Of a stretch of DNA of 64,000 nucleotides, positions 10,294 to 18,521 are shown in pieces. Both the position numbers and the translations under genes were made by a program. Positions within the stretch are counted from its first letter, which is position 1. Every line of letters begins with the position of its first letter. The notes under the pieces were generated by a model, which did not search any database, had not been told where the DNA came from, and saw nothing but the letters and a program-made list of their open reading frames with translations. Source of the stretch: Rhynchopus euleeides (taxonomy: Eukaryota; Euglenozoa; Diplonemea; Diplonemida; Diplonemidae); the NCBI GenBank assembly GCA_963210315.1, contig OY723320.1:744001-808000 (forward strand). The letters are read 5' to 3'.

Positions 10294-12034
10294 ATGGATC
10301 AGCCGCTCATCCCAGCGCGTTCGGCAAACCCACCTGCCACCCCTGGCCCAGCCACGCTGTACATACTCAAAGGGAGGGGGACGCTCGACGTCCGCCCGAG
10401 GCAGCGATGCGAGACAGCGCTCCCCATTGTATCCAGGGCACCTGTCGAACCTCTGATGGACAGCGACTACCGCACGCGAGGCAGCAGGTCTATATTCCGC
10501 TCCGGAACGGGGGTGGCACCTCTTGTGAAGAGGAGGCATGACATCGAGAAGAAACGGCTTGTCAAAGCGGATGAGGACGCTGCACTGCAGGTGCTTCGTG
10601 AGGAGGTGTTTGCCAGGATGCAGCAGCACAGGCTCAACTTAGGGGATGAAATGGCGGAGGCGATGGACGGGGTGCAGGCAGGGAGGCGGAAGAAGCAAGC
10701 CACGCTGCAGGCGGAGCAGCAGGCGGAGAGGCGGCACTGCCAGAGGGAGGAGAAGCGGGCGCAGCGCGATATGCAGAAGCAGCAGCAGAGCCGCAGCGAT
10801 AGGAAGATGCGCGACAAGGCGGAGATCGAGGCGAGCCTCAGGCTCCGCGAGCAGTGGCGGCAGGACACCGCGCAGCAGAAGCTGCAGGAGGAGAGGGTGC
10901 TGAGCAACCACGACCAGCTCAAGCTGGAGCATGAGTTTAACGAGCAGCAGTCCCTCAAGCGGAGGCTGCAGACGAAGGAGCGGGAGCAGCGTGACGTCGA
11001 GCTGCGGCTGAAGACCGAGCAGCGGCACCGCGCCAGGGAGGTGGACAGCAGGGCTGAGAACACCGAGAAGTCGTTTGTTGAAGCCCTGGGGAGGCGCGCG
11101 GATGCCGTGACGGCGCATAGGAAGGCCAAGGCAAACGCGGTGGGGCAGGCGCTTGTCAAGCAGATCCGCGACAAGCGTGAGACGCGCAGGAAGGAGGCGC
11201 AGGAGGAGCTGGCCGAGGGGAAGCGGTATCCGGTGCCCCCCTGCGTGCCGCAGGGGGTCACCAGGTCCTCCGCGATGCAGGCTGCGCCGCGGCTGAAGAA
11301 TCCCGCATTTGCGCCAGTCGTATGTGGGTGTTGGGGGAGAGGGGACTTTCTTTCTGGAGGGGGGTGGGGGGGTGGGAGGTCGTTTGTTTATATCTTGTGT
11401 GCATGTGTGTACGCGGTGGGGGGAGGGGGTAGGGTGGCAGGGGCAGGCATTCGCACTTTGCACACACGGGGGTGATGGTGAGTTTTAATGGTAAGCCCTG
11501 AGGCCCTTGTGTGTTGGGTGTGAGCATGCTCACTGCTCACATCATTTTGCTCGAGGTTTTGGCCTGCTTTGTGTCCTGCGTGGTACGCTTTTAATAGCTC
11601 CATGATGCTCGGGAAATCCTGCAGCTGCCCCGCCCCTGCTGTCTTCTTCGACATCCTGCGGCCGAAGTTTATCACACTGTAGTGCGTCCACAGCGAGGCC
11701 CCCGCTATACTGTGTTCTTCCCGCAGGTGGGTGGAGTAGCTGGCGAAGTGGTGCTCACCCAGCCGCTTTGCTGTCTTGAGGAATTCAGCCCAGACTTTCT
11801 CGCAGCGTGCCTTCGAGAGCAGTCCGTCCTCCCCGTCGCCTGGCTTGCGTACACATCACGTACATGTTGATCTCGAACACGGGGCAGGGTGAAATTGACA
11901 CAGGAGGGGATGGGGGATCATGGGTGGTGACAACGATCTGATGCACTACCCGCCAACACCCCCTTTACTTCCACACACAGCGCTACCGCGATCACATGGG
12001 CAACACGCTGTACCGATGGGGGATTTCAGTCTGA
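10294..12034 (+). CDS. Coiled-coil, TPH-like protein (two exons: 10294-11319, 11981-12034)
   Basis: The predicted protein has 359 residues. About residues 60-310 form a highly charged continuous coiled coil rich in Arg, Glu, Gln and Lys (KRRHDIEKKRLVKADED, REEKRAQRDMQKQQQS, QEELAEGKRY). This is typical of trichohyalin/plectin-homology (TPH) proteins, several of which are axonemal in other flagellates. The start MDQPLIPAR at 10294 is chosen because the frame further upstream is low-complexity Pro/Thr sequence. The 3' end is inferred: GTATGT at 11320 is a good donor and CACACACAG at 11972-11980 a good acceptor, both phase 0, giving a last exon that encodes RYRDHMGNTLYRWG. Without splicing the frame would run into a Gly/Val-rich G-run. 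The ciliary role is inference. Confidence 0.7.
11531..11855 (-). mobile_element. Tyrosine-recombinase-like N-terminal domain fragment
   Basis: On the minus strand a frame opens after a stop near 11856 and gives about 108 residues of clearly protein-like sequence. It reads in order EKVWAEFLKTAKRLGEHHFA, SYSTHLREEHSI, SLWTHYSVINFGRRMSKKT, FPSIMELLKAYHAGHKA. The combination of a helical 'F-Y-L--E' segment, 'SLW-HYS-I', and a Pro then LLK-Y segment resembles the SAM-like core-binding domain of eukaryotic tyrosine recombinases (Crypton-type elements and related genes). No catalytic domain follows; downstream it runs into the neighbouring coiled-coil gene. It lies antisense within that gene's proposed intron. 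It is probably a transposon relic; family assignment is from memory of the motif pattern only. Confidence 0.45.
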
Positions 12035-13189
12035 CGCAACCATTTTCCCGTTTTTTTTAAAATTTATTGCCGAATGGCGAGCGGGGAAGGGAGGCCGACC
12101 CAAACCCCCCCCCCCCCCCCCTGCGCTTTTATCTTCCACACCTCCGAGGCTACCATGCAAATCGGAACACAGCTTTTGTGCTGCGCCTCCTTTTTTGTGT
12201 TTCTGTGTTCTTCACTGAATCGCCTGGGCACGCCCGGGGGGGGGGGGGGGTAAACCCCCCTCCCCTCCGTGGTTCCACCACATCGCGCTTGCAGCCCTCC
12301 CGCGGGAACCAACGTTCCCACCACACGCGCCCCCCCTCCCCCCGCCCAACTGACTGCACCAACCGCTGTGCGGACGCCTTTTCCAAGTGCGTCGCTCAAA
12401 TCAACATCTGGGGCAAGCCAGCAGGGGTGACAATATATGGATCTGCCAATATATGGCAGGAGGTGTCTTTGCAGGAGCTTACTTCAGGCGTGTTCTGTTT
12501 TTACTGCAGCAGGGCTCCCTGTTCAGTGTGAAAGAAGATGGGTAGGCGGCGCCTGTGATGGGCAACCCGCGCAACCTCTGGTTGGGGGGGGGGTGCGGTA
12601 GAGGGAGGGGGGGGGGCAAGTTGTGGCATCCCTTGCGAGCACACAGCATGCAGCTCGCACGGAATACGACCCACACACGCACACACACCCACCCACCCTC
12701 CCTCCAATATCCCCCCCCCCCCCTTCCGGGCGAAGCGAAGCTCTCCCTTGCCAGGTGCAATTCGCGGCGTTTTGTATGTAGGGTGGTCACACCCCTCCCT
12801 GTTTCCTCCCACCGCCGCCCCCCAGAGCCGGCTCGTTTACACGAGTGGCTTGGGAAGCCGCTTTTTCGTTGTTCTGCTGAAGTGCTGCTCTTCCTGACGG
12901 CAGGTGTGGGGTGGAGTCAGGCCTCCACGCAGAGGCCGGACACCCACCTCCCTGAGGCGTCTCTCTCTGCACAAAACCACGTTGCCGTTCCAGTTCGCCT
13001 GGTTCGTTCTTCTCAAGAGTGTCGGGGTCCTCTGTCTGACTGTGCGACAGAGCCCACCATGGAGGCGACCACGCCCATGGGCAATTCAGCCTGACACAGG
13101 AGGTCGATCTGGATGTCTGATTTGCCATCAAATACCCCTAGGTTGTTCGGTCAGGGGGTGGGGGTAAGGGTGTGGGGGGTGTGTTTTTT
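12035..13189. other. Intergenic region inside the array interruption
   Basis: No gene can be supported. It contains a C run near 12106-12121, a G run near 12237-12250, an AATATATGG-type short repeat near 12432-12456 and a C run near 12711-12723. A cysteine-rich open stretch encoding CTNRCADAFSKCV (about 12355-12395) has no start or homology that I recognise. Confidence 0.5.
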
Positions 13190-13247
13190 CAGTTCCGTGT
13201 GCGCGCTGGTCGGCACCCCGCTGCAACATCATGCCTCTTGAGCATGC
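13190..13247 (+). pseudogene. Remnant 3' end of a further WD40 copy
   Basis: TTCCGTGTGCGCGCTGG to CACACCTC-like GCCTCTTGAGCATGCAA matches the last about 15 codons, stop and first spacer bases of array members (RVRAVSTLLQQHTS). One extra base in GGTCGGCAC puts the family stop out of frame. Conserved spacer follows directly. It marks the right breakpoint of the interruption: the body of one WD40 copy has been lost between about 9525 and 13190. Confidence 0.7.
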
Positions 13248-13543
13248 AATCGCGTTTGTCGGGCCTGCCGTCAGCTCTCTGCCACCCTTGCCAGCACAGA
13301 GCACAGGACATGCAAAGACACACGTTGCTTGGCTGCGCGTCCCCCGCACACCCCACACCCCAAACACCCCTGACCCTGGCACTGCTGGCACTGTGTTGTT
13401 GTCCCTTCCAGCTCGGTGTGTTGCCGCTGTGTGATGAGGGCCACCCTTCCCTTGCCTCCACACACACACACACACCGCATCTCCAGCAGAGGCACAGCTC
13501 CACAGCACTCAGGGAGGGAGGGAAGCAGAAGAGAAGAGAAGAG
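13248..13543 (+). promoter_or_regulatory. Array spacer, short form
   Basis: This is the conserved spacer with the pyrimidine-CCAG signal near 13403-13411, a slightly longer CA-repeat (13459-13476) and an intact purine leader up to the ATG at 13544. Confidence 0.6.
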
Positions 13544-14716
13544 ATGGAGGTGACGGTGAGGCACGCGGGGAGCGGGCGGAGCTGCGTTGTCGGTGTTGCG
13601 GACACCGACACCGTGCTGGATCTGAAGGCACGCGCGGTGGGGGAGATCTTCGCAGGCCGCCGCATCGACGCAGGCAGAGTGGCTGGCGGGCTGGCGGCAC
13701 ACATCGGCACGGGGACGGCGGAGGGGGAAGTGCTTGACGACACCCTGCACATCGCAGACACGCGCCTCGAGGGTGGGGATGATGTCCAGTTGGTACAGCG
13801 CTGGGCTGATGTCAAGGCGCCTGCTGAGTACACAGTCGCGGAGGATATCGCTTGCATCGCACTGTCACCCTGTGGGACGCTGTGCTGTGTTCGCACACAT
13901 GGTGTTACGTCCGTCTTCGACACCACCACTGCTGAGTTGGTGCCTCAGTGCAGTTTTGAGGGATTGCCCACCGGACAGCGCAGTGGACCTTTCGACTCCT
14001 GTGTCGCCTTCTCCAGGTGCGGCGGGTGGATTGCAGCTGGCTCTCAGAATACCACCGTGTGGAGCACAGCAACGTGGGAGTGTGTGCACACCCTTGAGGG
14101 TCATGCAGGGAGAGTCAGGTGTGTTGCCTGGACGCACTGCGGCCGTCTCGTGTCGGGTTCATCTGATGACACAGTGCGTGTGTGGGATGTTGAGAAGGGT
14201 GTGTGCACCGCTGTGCTGGAGGGTCACAAAAGCCGGGTCAACGGCCTTGCTGTGTCACACACAACCATCTTCAGCGCGTCGAAAGACAAGACGATCCGAG
14301 TGTGGGACGTGGACACCCTCAGCCACACCAACACCCTGACGGAACATACAGATGACGTGGCTGACCTTGCCCTCACCACCGACGAGAAGCTGCTGGTGTC
14401 CTGTTCCGATGACAGGACTGTGAAGGTGTGGTGCACAGACACACTTCAGTGCTTGAAGACGATAATTACAGGTACAGGGATTACGTGGATGGGTAAGGTT
14501 GGCGTATCACAGGAGATGGACGTCATTGTGACAACGACCCTCTTCCGGAGCATGTACCTGTTCCGCCTCAGCACAGGGGTGCCTCTCCCGCTCTCAGAGG
14601 TGCACAGTGGGAAATATTGTGCAATCAGCCCCTGTGGCAGGTGGCTCTTCCTCGGTGATAGTGCGCGCATCCGTGTGCACGCTGTCAGCACCCTGCTGAA
14701 GCAGCACACCTCTTGA
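13544..14716 (+). CDS. Ubl-WD40 repeat protein, array copy 8
   Basis: This is an intact 390-residue member, closest to copies 1 and 4. The N-terminal ubiquitin-like module differs from copy 4 by only a few residues (KARAV, FAGRR). Blade landmarks are intact: LSPCGTLCCVRT, HTLEGHAGRVRCVAWTH, GSSDDTVRVWDVEKG, EGHKSRVNGLAVSH, SKDKTIRVWDVD, SCSDDRTVKVWC, SPCGRWLFLGDSAR. The conserved ATG after the purine leader is used; an upstream open frame runs through the spacer and the remnant at 13190 but is not conserved. It is soluble and intronless. Confidence 0.88.
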   Translation: MEVTVRHAGSGRSCVVGVADTDTVLDLKARAVGEIFAGRRIDAGRVAGGLAAHIGTGTAEGEVLDDTLHIADTRLEGGDDVQLVQRWADVKAPAEYTVAEDIACIALSPCGTLCCVRTHGVTSVFDTTTAELVPQCSFEGLPTGQRSGPFDSCVAFSRCGGWIAAGSQNTTVWSTATWECVHTLEGHAGRVRCVAWTHCGRLVSGSSDDTVRVWDVEKGVCTAVLEGHKSRVNGLAVSHTTIFSASKDKTIRVWDVDTLSHTNTLTEHTDDVADLALTTDEKLLVSCSDDRTVKVWCTDTLQCLKTIITGTGITWMGKVGVSQEMDVIVTTTLFRSMYLFRLSTGVPLPLSEVHSGKYCAISPCGRWLFLGDSARIRVHAVSTLLKQHTS

Positions 14717-15205
14717 GCATGTGATGCCTCGTGTTGCGGCCTGCCACCTGCTCTCTGCCACCCTTGCCAGCACAGAGCACAGGACATGCAAAGACACACG
14801 TTGCTTGGCTGCGCGTCCAACCACCTCTGAGTCACAAACTGAGCATGGGGTCCACTCGTGTTCGGCAGCACCCTGTGGCAGGACCAGAGGACGGCCCTCC
14901 TGCACTGTAGTGTAACTGCAGGTGGGTTGCCGTAGCATCTGTGGCTGTGCCAACCCGCAGAAGACAGAAAACAGCCTCAGGACTGAGCAACGCCTTGGCT
15001 GCGCGTCCCCCGCACACCCCACACCCCAAACACCCCTGACCCTGGCACTGCTGGCACTGTGTTGTTGTCCCTTCCAGCTCGGTGTGTTGCCGCTGTGTGA
15101 TGAGGGCCACCCTTCCCTTCCCTCCACACACACACACCGCACCTCCAGCAGAGGCACAGCTCCACAGCACTCAGGGAGGGAGGGAAGCAGAAGAGAAGAG
15201 AAGAG
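14717..15205 (+). promoter_or_regulatory. Array spacer, long form
   Basis: This long spacer has the extra block at about 14819-14998, nearly identical to that before copy 4. The adjoining first segment is shorter because the block joins directly after GCTGCGCGTCC. The pyrimidine-CCAG signal is near 15069-15077. Confidence 0.6.
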
Positions 15206-16363
15206 ATGGAGGTGACGGTGAGGCACGCGGGGAGCGGGCGGAGCTGCGTTGTCGGTGTTGCGGACACCGACACCGTGCTGGATCTGAAGACACGCGCGGT
15301 GGGGGAGATCTTCGCACGCCGCCGCATCGACGCAGGCAGAGTGGCTGGCGGGCTGGCGGCACACATCGGCACGGGGACGGCGGAGGTGGAAGTGCTTGAC
15401 GACACCCTGCACATCGCAGACACGCGCCTCGAGGGTGGGGATGATGTCCAGTTGGTACAGCGTTGAGAACGCCTGCTGAGTTCACAATCTGCCAGAAATT
15501 CTACTCCATTGCACTGTCACCCTGTGGCACACTGTGCTGTGTGGGGGGTGATGGTGGGAAGGTTTGTGTCTTCGACACCACCAATGCTGAGTTGGTCACT
15601 GAGATCGAGATCTAGCGCAGCAAACCCACCAGCTGTGTCGCCTTCTCCAGGTGCGGCGGGTGGATCGCAACTGTTTCTAAACGCTATACTCGCCCAGACG
15701 TCGTTGTCTTGAGCACGTCAGCGTGGGAGTGTGTGCACACCCTTGAAGGTCAGACAAGTTGAGTGTATTGTCTCGCGTGGACACACTGCGGCCCCCTCGT
15801 GTCGGCTTCATGTAATCACACAGTGCGTGTGTGGGACGTGGAGGAGGGTGTGTGCACCGCTGTGCTGGAAGGACACAATCGGAGCGTACACGGGCTTGCT
15901 GTGTCACACACAAACATCTTCAGCGCTTCTAGAGACACGAACGATCCGAGTGTGGGACGTGAAAAGCCTCAGCCACACCGACAGTCTCATGGGCCACGTC
16001 GAAAGAGTTAATGACCTTGCGCTCACCACCGACGAGAAGCAGCTGGTATCCTGTTCCGATGACAAGACTGTGAAGGTGTGGTGCTCCGACACACTCCAGT
16101 GCTTGAGGACGCTGCAGGAACTGAGATGTTGCTTTCACCTCGCGGTGTCACAGGAGGGTGACTTCGTTGCGACTGTCGACAGCTCTGGCCCTGCATCTCT
16201 GTCTCGCCACAGCACCGGGCAGCCTCTCGTGGTGACTCAGGAGGGTGGTTGCCGCCGCCTTGCCAGCAGCCCCTGTGGCAGGTGGCTCTTCCTCGCTGAT
16301 GATGAGTCTTCCCGTATCCGCCCTGTCAGCACCCTGCCGGAACAGCACACCTCTTGGGCATGA
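15206..16363 (+). pseudogene. Ubl-WD40 array copy 9, decayed
   Basis: The first 86 codons (the ubiquitin-like module) are as well conserved as in intact copies. The frame then ends at TGA (15464-15466) where others read GGGCTGAC. After that the WD40 part has further lesions: TAG near 15613, TGA near 15761 (AGTTGAGTG for GGTGG), and a +1 insertion near 15940 (GACACGAACGATCC for GACAAGACGATCC). The blade remnants remain recognisable (TVRVWDVEEG, TIRVWDVKS, KTVKVWC, SPCGRWLFL). The contrast between a fresh N-terminus and a decayed propeller suggests that gene conversion has refreshed the 5' part. A free ubiquitin-like module of 86 residues could still be made. Confidence 0.85.
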
Positions 16364-16774
16364 GGTTCAGCCATACCCTGCCGGTATTCCTTTCGCCCGT
16401 CACAAACACGACCTGCTGCGTGGTGGAGGGCATCGCATCGCGTCGATGTTTAATCGCCGGAAGAAGAGATCTGCCCCGCGTGTTGTCCACAGCTGGCGTA
16501 TGGACGAGCTGCAGAGCCTACTGTCCCTCCCTCGGGGGGCCCGCTGATTCCCTCAACCTTGCCAGGCAGAATGGAAGGCAGGGGGGGTGGGGTGGCGATG
16601 GGGGTCCCACGCGCCCTCGCTGTCTGCATCCCGGGAGAGGAGCCCCATCCACGGGGAACGGGTCTGCTTTGTATTTTCATATCACACGAGTGCCACCACG
16701 ACATAAACATGCAAATACCCTGCGTGCCATCCCGACACGCCTACACCCCCAGGCACTTTCTCGACAACCAAAAC
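16364..16774. other. Intergenic region before the divergent copy
   Basis: This stretch lacks the array spacer and purine leader. It has a short G run near 16579-16587 and no recognised signals. It separates the recent array from an older paralogue. Confidence 0.5.
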
Positions 16775-17833
16775 ATGGATGTGTCGGTGCGGCATGTCGG
16801 CAGCGGGCACAGCTGTGTCGTCTGTGTTCCAGAAAGCGGGACTGTAGATAAGCTGAAGGCGGATGCGTTGAAGGATATGTTCCCGGGTTCCGTCGACGCA
16901 ACCCGTGAGGCTGCAGAACTGGCAGCGCGCATCGAAGGGTGTGAGGAGGAGCTGGATGATGCAGAGCGTATTGCCGACACGGGCCTGGAGGAAGGGGGTG
17001 CCGTCCAGCTGGCGCCTCGCTGGCCACACGTCAAGGTTCCCGCTGTCTACTCATCTGCGCAGCGCCAGGTACACCGCGTCACACTGTCGAGGTGTGGGAA
17101 GCTGTTTGCAGTGGCGTATCGTGGAGGGCACATCGCTGTGTTTGACACCAGGACTGCTGATGTGGTGGTGGAATTAACACGCGGCAACGATTGCAGCTAT
17201 TGCACTGCGTTCTCAGACTGTGGGACGTGGCTGTCGTCATCATTTGGCCGTACCATATGCGTGTGGCTGACGGCAACCTGGGAACAGGTGTGTGTGATAG
17301 ACCATGGCATCACAGCGTGGAGCGCAGCGTGGACACACTGCGGACGCCTGGTTTCCGGAGACTATGAAGGCAAAGTGCGTGTGTGGGACTTGAAGGGCAC
17401 ACCGAGCGCCACAGTGCTGGAGGGTCACAGTAAGGCTGTTTACAGCATTGCTGTGTCGCGCACGAGGATCTTCACCGGGTCATATGACTACAGCATCCGT
17501 GTGTGGGACGCCAGCACCCTCACACATACACACACCCTGGACGACCACACAAGCGTAGTGCCTAGCATCGCCCTGACCAACGACGAGAAACACCTGGTGT
17601 CGTGTTCTTGGGACAGGTCTCTCAAGGTGTGGTGCGCAACCTCCCTCAGCTGCACCCAGACTGTGCAAGTGGGCAGCCTTCCCGACTCACTTGCCGTGTC
17701 GCAGCCTGGTGATGTGGTTGCAGTGGCGACTTCAGACTTGCGTCTCAAGCTATACCGCCTCAGCACAGGCGAGTGTCTGGGGATGGCGGACTCACATGGC
17801 GTGGGTGCTGCATTCAGCCTCTGCGGGAAGTGA
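16775..17833 (+). CDS. Divergent, C-terminally truncated Ubl-WD40 paralogue (copy 10)
   Basis: This 352-residue protein has the same layout as the array members but much lower identity: MDVSVRHVGSGHSCVV, then LDDAERIADTGLEEGG in the ubiquitin-like part, then WD40 blades (GRLVSGDYEGKVRVWDLKG, LEGHSKAVYSIAVS, SYDYSIRVWDAS, SCSWDRSLKVWC, LYRLSTGECLGM). It ends LCGK-stop: the TGG (Trp) of the conserved CGRW strand is TGA here, removing about the last 20-25 residues. It may be a functional shorter form or a pseudogene with a single nonsense change. It lacks the conserved leader and is probably the founder-like, older relative of the array. Confidence 0.78.
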   Translation: MDVSVRHVGSGHSCVVCVPESGTVDKLKADALKDMFPGSVDATREAAELAARIEGCEEELDDAERIADTGLEEGGAVQLAPRWPHVKVPAVYSSAQRQVHRVTLSRCGKLFAVAYRGGHIAVFDTRTADVVVELTRGNDCSYCTAFSDCGTWLSSSFGRTICVWLTATWEQVCVIDHGITAWSAAWTHCGRLVSGDYEGKVRVWDLKGTPSATVLEGHSKAVYSIAVSRTRIFTGSYDYSIRVWDASTLTHTHTLDDHTSVVPSIALTNDEKHLVSCSWDRSLKVWCATSLSCTQTVQVGSLPDSLAVSQPGDVVAVATSDLRLKLYRLSTGECLGMADSHGVGAAFSLCGK

Positions 17834-18521
17834 CTCTTCGCACCAATGCGCGACAAAACTTCTATCTCTGTGTGTGCTGTGTCTTCTGTTTCATACTGAG
17901 TGCAGTGCCCTCCTCTGAGTCCATACTGAGCAAGGTTGGAAGGGGGGGGCGAACGGAACAAACACCACCCTTCATCAGGCCAACTAGTGGTGTTTTGCTC
18001 CCTGCCTTCGCTCGCGCCTATTGCAACAGAAAAGCGGTGGCTGAGCTGCCCCCCCCCCCCCCCCTCCCCCTATCTCCCGCGAGACGCGTTGTTTTTTTGA
18101 TGCTGATGTTTTGCGACACACCCGGGTTTGGCGCACAAACAACGCCTTGTCTTTATTTGCGTCTTATGTCCGACCGAAGACTCCCACACCACCACACCAC
18201 CGCATCCCCAGGCATCCCACACACCTGACTCCCAGCGGAGCTCGGGCAGGAGGTGCTGGTTCACACCACATCAGCAAGGGTGGGGCGGAGCAGGTGGAGG
18301 GGGGGGGGGTGAGCGGGGTATCACGCGACACACGCTGGTGCCCCTCCCCCACACCCCCCCACCCACCCCCCCCCCCCCCCCTTCGTGTGACATCCCACCC
18401 CCCCCCCCCCACCCCTTGCTTGAAGGGTTGTTGAGGGCCTTCCTCATACCCCTCCCGTTTTGCTTCTCACTCCACCCACCCCGCCGCGCCGCTGCCCTGC
18501 GGCCCATCCCTCCCAAACCAG
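17834..18521. other. Intergenic region
   Basis: No gene seen. It has several C-rich homopolymers (about 18049-18064, 18366-18380, 18400-18410) and remnants of WD40 downstream sequence just after 17833. The transporter gene starts at 18522. Confidence 0.5.

Noticed and set aside
10467..11261. Minus-strand Ser/Cys-rich frame of 264 codons opposite the coiled-coil gene
   Set aside because: Antisense of a Gln/Arg/Glu-rich coiled coil gives Ser/Cys/Leu-rich frames automatically; no start context or domain.
16559..16774. N-terminal extension of the divergent WD40 copy from 16559
   Set aside because: The 72 extra codons are not conserved in the family, and the homologous start MDVSVRH lies at 16775.
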